Under the pieces are notes generated by a model. The model was not told the DNA's origin, did not search any database, and saw nothing but the letters and a program-made list of their open reading frames with translations. The position numbers and the translations under genes were made by a program. A DNA stretch of 64,000 nt from Endozoicomonas_A sp049275935 (GTDB lineage: Bacteria; Pseudomonadota; Gammaproteobacteria; Pseudomonadales; Endozoicomonadaceae): contig NZ_CP184830.1 in NCBI RefSeq assembly GCF_049275935.1, forward strand, positions 1 to 64,000. The letters are read 5' to 3'. Positions within the stretch are counted from its first letter, which is position 1, and each line of letters opens with the position of its first letter. This document shows, one piece after another, positions 56,957 to 64,000 of the stretch.

Positions 56957-57862
56957 ATGCTGTATGGAGTGGATATCGGTGGCACTAAAATGGAGCTGGC
57001 CGTTTTTGATCATGAGCATAACAAACTCGTGAGCAAACGCTTACCCACACCGACCGACTCCTACGATGCCTTTAAAAAAGCCATACGTGAACTGGTATTA
57101 GAAACCGATCGTGAATTAAACACACGAGGTAGTGTAGGTATTGGTATTCCCGGATTTGTTAATCCTGATACCGGCAAGGCTCAGTGTGCTAATGTGCCCT
57201 GTACCAACAACCAGAATCTGCAAGTTGATCTTGAATTACTTCTGGATCGTCCCGTTAAAATTGAAAATGATGCCAACTGCTTTGCCCTGTCGGAAGCCAT
57301 TGGCGGAGCAGGCGATAAAATCCCTACGGTTTTTGGTGTGATTCTCGGAACCGGTTGCGGTGGCGGTCTCTATATCAACGGCAATATTCATGATGGTAGA
57401 AACAACCTGGCAGGCGAATGGGGACACACACCACTGCCCTACCATGTTTTCAAACTGGCTGGCGAAAACTTCCCCATCGTCAAGTGTGGCTGCGGCATGC
57501 ACGGCTGTCTGGATAACTACTTGTCAGGCAGAGGTCTGGAGCTGGCATATAAGCATGTTGCCGACGAGTCCCGGTCAGGCAAAGACATAGTACAACTATA
57601 CCGCCATCATGATGCCCGGGCAGAACGAGCTGTTGAGATTTATTGTGAACTGCTCGCTTCGGGACTGGGTGCCATGATCAATATTCTGGACCCCGGTGTC
57701 ATTGTTCTGGGTGGCGGCCTGTCAAACTTTGATGAACTCTACGAACTGGTTCCTCCTCTGCTGCCAAAATACACTCTGAACATCGGTCAACTGCCGGAGA
57801 TTCGTAAGGCAAAATTCGGTGATGCCGGGGGTGTACGTGGTGCTGCTATGCTGAATGCCTGA
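56957..57862 (+). CDS. nagK: ROK-family sugar kinase, N-acetylglucosamine kinase-like
   Basis: A 301-aa ATP-dependent sugar kinase. The phosphate-binding DIGGTKMELAVF opens the protein. Next come LPTPTDSYDAF, SVGIGIPGFVNPDTG, the catalytic ENDANCFALSEA, ILGTGCGGGLYING, and the ROK zinc site CGCGMHGCLDNYLSGRGLE. It aligns best with E. coli NagK along its length, though glucose is also possible. It would recycle free GlcNAc, complementing NagE uptake. AGGAG precedes the ATG. Confidence 0.9.
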   Translation: MLYGVDIGGTKMELAVFDHEHNKLVSKRLPTPTDSYDAFKKAIRELVLETDRELNTRGSVGIGIPGFVNPDTGKAQCANVPCTNNQNLQVDLELLLDRPVKIENDANCFALSEAIGGAGDKIPTVFGVILGTGCGGGLYINGNIHDGRNNLAGEWGHTPLPYHVFKLAGENFPIVKCGCGMHGCLDNYLSGRGLELAYKHVADESRSGKDIVQLYRHHDARAERAVEIYCELLASGLGAMINILDPGVIVLGGGLSNFDELYELVPPLLPKYTLNIGQLPEIRKAKFGDAGGVRGAAMLNA

Positions 57863-57935
57863 TTTCTGCAAAGGGTCTACGCTTTCCTGCATGTCTTATT
57901 CGTCTGCTTTATTCTTCTGATAGTAAGAGGCACCA

Positions 57936-58958
57936 ATGACTCCTTACCAAAGGCTTGCAGGATGCCCGGGCTGCAATAAACAGTTCTTAAAAGTCAGCGC
58001 ACTGATAATCAAACTCCTCGGCACTATCCAGCTCATGGCTCTGTTCAGTTTTTGTTTTCACATGTCAGTGCAAGCGGATGACGGGGTACAGATGAGTAAA
58101 ATCCATGAAAGCTGTCATAAAGCCATGCGGGACCGTCACCATTTCGATCCCTTTCATTTCCCCAAACACCTGAGATGCAAAAGCATCCTTCACACTGAAA
58201 AGGGTCTCTTTATCGAGAAGACCGCATTCGTGCCTCCCAACAGACTGGAATACACTTGTCGCTCATTCGCCAGAAATACCTCTGAGAAAGCCCAGTTGTC
58301 TGAATGCCAGGCAATGTCAAATAAAACCGTCCCCCCCAGCCGAGCCGTCGAAATACCCCGCTCCCCCTACCCGATCGTACTCATCAAAGACGATATCTAT
58401 CTGCACCCCGAGCAGACCTTGTCAGAACTCATTACCTCTGTCTTATACAATGGAGGCAATCTGGCTGCTGCCCTCTTTCATGGCATGATCTACCGGGAAA
58501 TATGGCAAAACTATCAACTCTCCAACAATGCCTTCGCTTTTCGACTGACGGTGCTCGGCGTAGTCTGGAACTCTCTTGCAATCTATAAACACAGCCTGCA
58601 TGCCATTAACACTCATAGTGAGCATCAATTCACCATCGGGGAAACCGCTTTTGAACTTATCAGCATGCCCATTAAAATAGATCTTGAAGCACCGGGAGTC
58701 ATTAAGGCATTTAAATTATTGCCAATTATCCGGGGCGATTACTATTTAATGAAAGATTTCCGGGACGAAATCAATTTTATGAAGGAGAGTATATTTGTTG
58801 GACTCATCGGGTTGAACTGCATCGTCATTGCAACTTCATGGATTTCATACTCCATTGACAACCATTACCATGAGGACTGCCCGACCCTGGCTTCTGCCCC
58901 CGAAAACGCTCCCTGCATCAAACAGATAGAAGAAATGCACGTTCTTCTGGATCAATAG
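57936..58958 (+). CDS. Secreted/membrane protein of unknown family, tandem paralogue 1
   Basis: A 340-aa product with an unusually long polar N-region containing CPGCNK, then a hydrophobic core (residues ~24-47) ending VQA before DDGVQMSK, so probably exported. The mature part begins with HESCHKAMRDRHHFDPFHFPKHL, has several cysteines, and contains hydrophobic stretches near residues 185-215 and 280-305 that may span a membrane. The end, CIKQIEEMHVLLDQ, is nearly the same in the second paralogue. No known family. AGAGG lies before the ATG. Confidence 0.75.
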   Translation: MTPYQRLAGCPGCNKQFLKVSALIIKLLGTIQLMALFSFCFHMSVQADDGVQMSKIHESCHKAMRDRHHFDPFHFPKHLRCKSILHTEKGLFIEKTAFVPPNRLEYTCRSFARNTSEKAQLSECQAMSNKTVPPSRAVEIPRSPYPIVLIKDDIYLHPEQTLSELITSVLYNGGNLAAALFHGMIYREIWQNYQLSNNAFAFRLTVLGVVWNSLAIYKHSLHAINTHSEHQFTIGETAFELISMPIKIDLEAPGVIKAFKLLPIIRGDYYLMKDFRDEINFMKESIFVGLIGLNCIVIATSWISYSIDNHYHEDCPTLASAPENAPCIKQIEEMHVLLDQ

Positions 58959-59195
58959 ATTTCCACGTAACAAAAAACTTTACCCGGAATGTCTGACCGA
59001 AACAGGATGACCTGCTGCGGGTCTGAACTTTTCCAGAAGGTCTCTGGCAACAGAAACAGAAATGGCTTTTTTCATTGAGACGAACTTAGCGGGTGTCGCA
59101 AAGCTCCATTGTGCAAAAACCATTCTTTTTTACAATTTATCAAAAAGGTCTACGCTTCGCTGGAGATCTGATCCTTTAGAAAGGAAAAGTCACCG

Positions 59196-60179
59196 ATGAA
59201 TTCTTCCCATAATCCTGCAAGATGCCCGGGCTGCAATAAATTGCCTTCAAAAGTCAGCTCACTGAAAATTAAAATGCTTAGCACTGTTAAGCTCATTGCG
59301 TTACTCGGCTTTTATTTTCATATGGCGACACATGCGGACGACGGCGTTCAGGTGAGTAAAGCCCATGAAAGCTGTCATAAAGCCATGAGGGATCGTCATC
59401 AGCTTGACCCCTTTTATTTTCCCAGGCACCTGGTATGCCATACCATCCTTTCAAATGAGGAGCGTTGGATCTTCGAGAAAACTGTTTTCGTGCCTCCCAA
59501 CACACTGGAATACGCATGTTACTCATTTCCCTCATTGACCTTTAACAGCTCTGGGAAAAACCTGCTCCCTGACTGTCAGACACTGTTGAAAATAGCTACC
59601 TACAACAACCATGTCTATGAAATACCCGACTACCCTATCGTGCCCATAAAAGATGATATCTATCTACATCCAGAGTCTTTATCAGAACTCGCTACTTATG
59701 CCCTGTACAATGGGGGTGGCAACCTGGTTGAAATTTTCTTCCATGGCATGATCTACCAGAAAATATGGAACACTTATCAACTATCAAACAGTGTCTATGC
59801 CTTTCCGATGATGATGCTCGGCATGGTTTGGAACTCCCTTGAAGCCTATAAACACAGCCTGTACATCAACATCCATCGTAGCGAATTCAGCTTTTGGGAA
59901 TTTGTGCTTGAAGTGTTCAGTAATTGCATTGAGATAAGCCTTGGCACGCCAGATATCTTTGATGCTTTAAGCTTCTGGCCTAAGACTTTCCGGGGCAAGA
60001 TTGAGGCAATGAAAGAAATAGCATTCTTTGGGTTGATCTGGATGAACTGTATGATTGCTTCACCCTCCCGAACGCCTAATCCCGGTTATGATGAGAATTG
60101 CCCTGAACTGGCTTCTACCCCCTCAAACATCCGCTGCAGCAAACAGATAGAAGAAATGCACGTTCTTCTGGACCAGTGA
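59196..60179 (+). CDS. Secreted/membrane protein of unknown family, tandem paralogue 2
   Basis: A 327-aa paralogue of the preceding gene, clearly alignable from RCPGCNK to CSKQIEEMHVLLDQ. The signal region ends THA before DDGVQVSK, and HESCHKAMRDRH, PIKDDIYLHPE and the GNLVEIFFHGMIYQKIW segment match. AAGGAAAAG precedes the ATG. An internal ATG at 59272 would give a more ordinary signal peptide, but the CPGCNK region is conserved in both copies, so the longer form is kept. The gap from paralogue 1 (237 bp) ends in a promoter-side sequence similar to that before paralogue 1 (AGGTCTACGCTT). Confidence 0.75.
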   Translation: MNSSHNPARCPGCNKLPSKVSSLKIKMLSTVKLIALLGFYFHMATHADDGVQVSKAHESCHKAMRDRHQLDPFYFPRHLVCHTILSNEERWIFEKTVFVPPNTLEYACYSFPSLTFNSSGKNLLPDCQTLLKIATYNNHVYEIPDYPIVPIKDDIYLHPESLSELATYALYNGGGNLVEIFFHGMIYQKIWNTYQLSNSVYAFPMMMLGMVWNSLEAYKHSLYINIHRSEFSFWEFVLEVFSNCIEISLGTPDIFDALSFWPKTFRGKIEAMKEIAFFGLIWMNCMIASPSRTPNPGYDENCPELASTPSNIRCSKQIEEMHVLLDQ

Positions 60180-60207
60180 CTTTGATAAAATCGTCGCAAT
60201 CATTTAG

Positions 60208-61152
60208 TTACGAAAAATCATCAATCCCCTGCAGGGCTGCCTGTAAGTCGACTAACTGCCCCTTTACTTTTTGATAAGTTTCATAGATTTTGATGGTTTC
60301 TTGCAGTTTGACATCATCCTCAAGTGACCTTCTGTCTGGATCATAAATAGCTGCAGCATCTTTTGCCAATTCCAGTGTCTTCATTAATTCCGCGCAAATA
60401 CCAGCGTTACCGAGTAATTTGGGTGTAGGGTCAGCCTCAGGGCGATTGACAGCCTGTTTGGCATGATCCCCTGCAGACTGGACATTAACAGTATCCACCT
60501 GCTTGTTCAGTTGCGCCCTGTGGTATGCGACTGTTGACTTTTTTACGGTACCGCGACGCATAGCCATGGCGTAGTTAATTACGTCCCGGGCAGCTTCCGA
60601 ATCGATATCCACACGGGGGACATAAGTTTCCCATTTGCGGCTGATTTTAAGACACTCAAGTCGTAATTCGATAATAGCGTCGGTCAGCTGTTTTTTTTCT
60701 TCCTGACGTGCAACAAGCTCATCCGACAGATTGCATTCTGTTGAACTTTCAGGGACCTTTGCCTCTGGAGCCCTCGCTGCTGCCTTTGCATCTTTCTCCC
60801 GAACACCAACCAGAAAAGGCGAATCCTCAGGCACCTCAGGAAAGGTAATGGTGCACTCGTCCAGTTTTTTGGGTGCAGCATTTTGCTGTCTGTCGGAAGG
60901 AATATAGGGAACAACATGTTTCGGCACGACAGGTAGCGTGTCAGTTATAGAATCATCGTCGTCTGGATCACGATTCAGGACTTCATGGGCAGCCGCCATG
61001 AGATCTTGCATGAAAGCCTCGTGACCAGGAATGGCCAAAACGGGAAAATTGGGTACCATATAATCACCACATAACCACCATGAAAAACATTTACTCCCAG
61101 AAAAAATGCCGAGAATAACTGACAGAACCACCAGAAATTTCCTGAAATTCAC
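60208..61152 (-). CDS. Exported protein of unknown function next to the F-box/WD40 gene
   Basis: About 314 aa. Residues 1-20 (after GTG: NFRKFLVVLSVILGIFSG) look like a signal peptide. The rest is charged: an acidic DPDDDDS stretch, an Ala/Lys-rich linker, then a helical region (EEKKQLTDAIIELRLECLKI and onward) that may form coiled coil. The GTG at 61152 with an AAGGG site 6 nt upstream is favoured; a TTG at 61257 overlapping the stop of the upstream gene by 4 bp is the alternative and would mean tight coupling. Family unknown. Transcribed in the same direction as the F-box/WD40 gene. Confidence 0.65.
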   Translation of the reverse strand: MNFRKFLVVLSVILGIFSGSKCFSWWLCGDYMVPNFPVLAIPGHEAFMQDLMAAAHEVLNRDPDDDDSITDTLPVVPKHVVPYIPSDRQQNAAPKKLDECTITFPEVPEDSPFLVGVREKDAKAAARAPEAKVPESSTECNLSDELVARQEEKKQLTDAIIELRLECLKISRKWETYVPRVDIDSEAARDVINYAMAMRRGTVKKSTVAYHRAQLNKQVDTVNVQSAGDHAKQAVNRPEADPTPKLLGNAGICAELMKTLELAKDAAAIYDPDRRSLEDDVKLQETIKIYETYQKVKGQLVDLQAALQGIDDFS

Positions 61153-61253
61153 ACCATACCCTTCAAAGGATATGCAGACCTTCAGAGCAGACCAACCTGT
61201 AAAAAAATCCTGTAACGCCAGTGTTGGCCGTTGATTTAGACTGAGAAAAAAAA

Positions 61254-62981
61254 TCAATTACCCATCCTTATTTCAGTGATTTTCACCGTCTGATCACGAC
61301 TGGCGGTTAACACATAGCGAACATCGCTACTGAAGGTGGCTGAGTCGACTGCACCCTGATGCGAAATGGTGCCTTTCACTACCCATGATCCATCAATCTC
61401 CTGGCCAATGATTTTAGCCGTTTTATCCTTACTCGCAGTCACCACATGGCGACCATCAGAGCTGAAGATCGCTGAATTGACCTCGTCGTCATGAGCAATG
61501 GAAGCTTTTTCTTTCCAGACTCCATCGGCCCTCAGAACATAGATTTTCACTGTTTTATCATAGCTGGCAGTCACCACATGGCGACCATCGACGCTGAAAG
61601 TGGCTGATACCACCGACTTCTGATGGACAATGTTGGCTTTTCGTTGCCATGATCCATCGGCCTTCTGACCATAGATTTGCGCCATACCATCTCTACTGGC
61701 AGTTACCACGTGAATGCCATCGGGGCTGAAGCTAGCTGAGTTGACCTCACGAAAATGCCTGATGTCAGCCTTTTCTTTCCAGAATCCATCGGAATCCTGG
61801 CCGTAGATTATCACCATGTAATCGCAGATGGAGTCGGGGGTGAATAGATCCATATTGTTCGCAAACATTTGACCAATGGTCATCACGTGGGCGCCATCGG
61901 GGCTGAAGATGGCTGAGTCTAGATTACTGTCATGGGTAATAGTGTCTTTAAACAGCCATGATCCATCTTCCTCTCGGTAATGGATCCTCAGCTTCATATC
62001 ATTACCAGTGGTTATCACATAGCGTCCATCAGCGCTGAAGTTGGCTGAGGTTATCGAACCTTCATGAAAAATGCTGGCTCTTGGTACCCAGGATCCGTCG
62101 GCCTCCAGACCATAGATTTGCGCATTGCAATCATCACTGGCGGTGACCACAAGAGTACCATCGGGACTGAAGATGGCTGAGTTGACCTCACGAACATGAT
62201 TAATGGTCACTTTTGCTTCCCAGGATCCATCAGCCTCCTGACCATAGATTTTCGCCGTGCCATCACTACTGGCGGTGACCAGATGATTGCCATCGGTGCT
62301 GAAGTTGGCTGAATTGGTACAATCGATATGAGGAATGTTAGCTTTTACATCCCATGATCCACTGATGCTCTGACCAAAGATTTTCACTGTGTTAGGACCG
62401 GCAGACACCCTCCTGGTCAACACATGGAGGCCATCGTCGCTGAAGGTGGCTAATGCAACCCGGCCAGCATGAGAAATCTCACCATTATCAACCAATTTAA
62501 ACGTTTCACATTTAGACATCAGTTCAGTCATGGTGAAATAGAAAATAGCAGGAAAATCACAACTCTCCCGGCATTGTATAAGTGATTTGATTAGTGCCTT
62601 GTCATTCGTAAACTGTCCCAACCAATCGTGAAGCTGGTTGTCATCTTTTGTACTGACGATTGTTTCCAGTCGAGCCTGATGTGCCGAAGGAAACCGGTTA
62701 TACCAAGCTTTTGCCAGAACATCGCCGTCTTTGATAGCATTTTTGAGGTTGGAGCATGTCCGTTTTAAAAGGTTTGCAGTTGGAAGATGCAAGTAGTCAA
62801 TGATTTTATATTTCAATTCTAAGGGCATTTGCTCCAATAAAGATTCACACTGGCCAGATGCATTAATATCTCTGCCCATACCGATACCGGTTGGCGGCTC
62901 TGATTGAGATCGCCCTGAGGGCGTCTGTATTGAATCGACAATTTTGGAATTGTCATTTAATTGCCTGATTTCTGGTGTCAT
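61254..62981 (-). CDS. F-box and WD40-like repeat protein (candidate host-directed effector)
   Basis: A 575-aa protein without a signal peptide. Residues ~47-97 resemble an F-box (LLEQMPLELKYKIIDYLHLPTANLLKRTCSNLK and KAWYNRFP), the module that binds Skp1 in eukaryotic ubiquitin ligases. From about residue 170, nine beta-propeller repeats of ~44 aa follow: SAxFSxDGRHVVTASxDxTAKIYGQEADGSWxxKAxIxH. They are WD40-like but end KIYG rather than with the WD dipeptide. Repeat 5 has a ~15-residue insert; the last closes the propeller. F-box plus propeller is the layout of eukaryotic substrate adaptors. GAGGAG lies 6 nt before the ATG. Delivery to a host and ubiquitin ligase hijacking are inferences. 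Confidence 0.9.
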   Translation of the reverse strand: MTPEIRQLNDNSKIVDSIQTPSGRSQSEPPTGIGMGRDINASGQCESLLEQMPLELKYKIIDYLHLPTANLLKRTCSNLKNAIKDGDVLAKAWYNRFPSAHQARLETIVSTKDDNQLHDWLGQFTNDKALIKSLIQCRESCDFPAIFYFTMTELMSKCETFKLVDNGEISHAGRVALATFSDDGLHVLTRRVSAGPNTVKIFGQSISGSWDVKANIPHIDCTNSANFSTDGNHLVTASSDGTAKIYGQEADGSWEAKVTINHVREVNSAIFSPDGTLVVTASDDCNAQIYGLEADGSWVPRASIFHEGSITSANFSADGRYVITTGNDMKLRIHYREEDGSWLFKDTITHDSNLDSAIFSPDGAHVMTIGQMFANNMDLFTPDSICDYMVIIYGQDSDGFWKEKADIRHFREVNSASFSPDGIHVVTASRDGMAQIYGQKADGSWQRKANIVHQKSVVSATFSVDGRHVVTASYDKTVKIYVLRADGVWKEKASIAHDDEVNSAIFSSDGRHVVTASKDKTAKIIGQEIDGSWVVKGTISHQGAVDSATFSSDVRYVLTASRDQTVKITEIRMGN

Positions 62982-63438
62982 TTCCAGCTCCTCTAAAATT
63001 TTATTTGTCCTTATTTTGAAACGACATTAAAAGTGGATACGGCAGTTGGACACGGATTTGGAATAAAAGTTCATACTATGTTGGTAATGGCAACCAACAG
63101 TGCTTCTGTCTTTCATCACACACTGGGCAGCGCCGCTTAGCACCAGCTCACTCCGCTACAGATTCCGAACTTCGTTGATCAATAACAGTCTGCACAGGTC
63201 CAAATCAGCGAATTCGATAATCCGCTGGATAGGATAAATTAACTCCAGAATCACCATTCGTTATAAATGCTTGCAGCTTCACAGATGCCAGAGTTACAAA
63301 ACGATAGGGCAATAATCAAGGTGGGAGACAGTCGAGTCCGGTGGCAAATGAACTACCACCAGGTAACCAACAGAGCCTTTTGAAGTGAAAGCCGCCTGAA
63401 AAGTCTGGCAGGTTCTTATGTAGCACAGTGCCAGGCTA
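62982..63438. other. 457-bp non-coding gap upstream of the F-box/WD40 gene
   Basis: No gene, terminator or repeat could be supported. It should contain the promoter of the F-box/WD40 gene. Confidence 0.4.
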
Positions 63439-63774
63439 TTATGATCGGCCACAGCACTTCTTGTATTTCTTACCGCTACCACATACACAAGGATCGTTGC
63501 GACCCGGCGTTTTTTCTACCACCCTGGTGGTTGGCAGGTTCTTCAGTAACTCCAGATCAGAGACATCTTCCTGCTTCTCTTCATCAATCTCAATGGTGTA
63601 AAACCAACCATTCTCTTCAAAAATGGCCGACAGCTCCTGCTCACGCTCTTCATTCTGAACAACCACACTGGCAGGATTTTTCTCAGTACCCAGCCGGGCT
63701 GTTTTCTTACGCTCGAAACCCCGGTTGTGTTTATCCGCAAGGTTCATCAGACGGTTGCCTTCGGCATAAAGCAT
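63439..63774 (-). CDS. SEC-C metal-binding motif protein (PBPRA1643-like)
   Basis: A 111-aa protein ending in a SEC-C zinc motif, GRNDPCVCGSGKKYKKCCG, as found at the end of SecA. Upstream are the family-like GFERKKTARLGTEKNP and a central acidic region (IEIDEEKQEDVSDLELL). It resembles the small PBPRA1643-type SWIM/SEC-C family of marine gammaproteobacteria; the role is unknown. ATG at 63774 is used; ATG at 63747 is an alternative. Confidence 0.85.
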   Translation of the reverse strand: MLYAEGNRLMNLADKHNRGFERKKTARLGTEKNPASVVVQNEEREQELSAIFEENGWFYTIEIDEEKQEDVSDLELLKNLPTTRVVEKTPGRNDPCVCGSGKKYKKCCGRS

Positions 63775-63916
63775 AGGTAGCCCACCACATTTGATCGTAA
63801 ATTTTTTATCCGTACCCGATAACCTCTGAGCAGGGATAGCCAGTAAAACCGACGTAATTTACTGGATTTGAAAGGATTTAGCCAGAAGTCTGATGAATTT
63901 TTAGTCAAATTGCTCA

Positions 63917-64000
63917 TTACTCAGCCTCCAAGGCCGCGACTCCACGCCAGCGAGCCCTGATGACCAGTTCAAGAATGCCAGCAGTGAAAACCGGGTCTAT
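63917..64000 (-). CDS. Possible 3' end of a gene entering from the right edge
   Basis: A frame open from the window edge for 27 codons to a TAA at 63917-63919 (ends GVAALEAE). It is too short to identify; its reality depends on sequence beyond the window. Confidence 0.25.
   Translation of the reverse strand: MDPVFTAGILELVIRARWRGVAALEAE

Noticed and set aside
63747..63917. 56-codon minus-strand frame whose ATG overlaps a TAA stop (TAATG)
   Set aside because: The coupling-like overlap is attractive, but the product is a basic low-information sequence that overlaps the SEC-C gene start, and the upstream gene is itself unproven.

Overview
The window looks like the chromosome of a gammaproteobacterium of the marine, host-associated Oceanospirillales type; the best guess is Endozoicomonas or a close relative. 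This is inferred from two things. The housekeeping order matches Pseudomonas-like gammaproteobacteria (msrB-alaA-hypothetical-htpX and rnd-ycgL-ycgN). Between these blocks sit very large repeat proteins and eukaryote-like modules (C2H2 zinc fingers, F-box plus WD40). No rRNA, tRNA or CRISPR array was seen.

Layout. Positions 1-14395 hold a tandem array of a 6,437-bp unit, each unit one giant (~2,060-2,075 aa) exported protein of unknown function; the first copy is cut by the window edge. A hybrid histidine kinase follows. Then come msrB, alaA, a small conserved gene and htpX, followed by rnd and ycgL. A 163-bp palindromic element has inserted at a TA inside ycgL, removing its last 16 codons, which survive just beyond the element. 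Between ycgL and its usual neighbour ycgN lies a ~1,546-aa protein with a basic nuclear-localisation-like stretch and about eleven 39-residue repeats. Each repeat varies mainly at two adjacent residues in a fixed position, an organisation reminiscent of TAL-effector repeats. Next are queF, the yadGH ABC exporter, a yfcH-like epimerase, and a gene for eight tandem C2H2-like zinc fingers.

Positions 34.4-57.9 kb are a sugar-catabolism region: a LacI-type regulator, glucose EIIBC (ptsG), EIIA-Glc (crr), pfkA, pyk, gapA, HPr (ptsH), an N-acetylglucosamine-type EIIBC (nagE), adhE, EI (ptsI), two class II aldolases of different subclasses, and an N-acetylglucosamine kinase-like ROK protein. Together they cover uptake and phosphorylation of glucose and GlcNAc, the committed steps of the Embden-Meyerhof pathway, and fermentation to ethanol. 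PtsI, HPr and Crr are scattered rather than in one operon. Inside this region is a pair encoding a Shemin-type 5-aminolevulinate synthase and a YgjV-like membrane protein. AACCGGTT-centred palindromes upstream of both the LacI gene and nagE suggest a shared operator.

The last 6 kb returns to accessory genes: two tandem paralogous secreted proteins, an unknown exported protein, an F-box/WD40-like protein (a likely host-directed effector), and a SEC-C motif protein.

Four palindromic MITE-like elements of about 155-210 bp, each flanked by TA, lie at 22.1, 38.9, 39.9 and 55.5 kb, three of them at the 3' end of a gene. The main interest is the cluster of proteins that look built to act on a eukaryotic host (TALE-like repeats, zinc fingers, F-box/WD40) and the amplified giant exported protein family.
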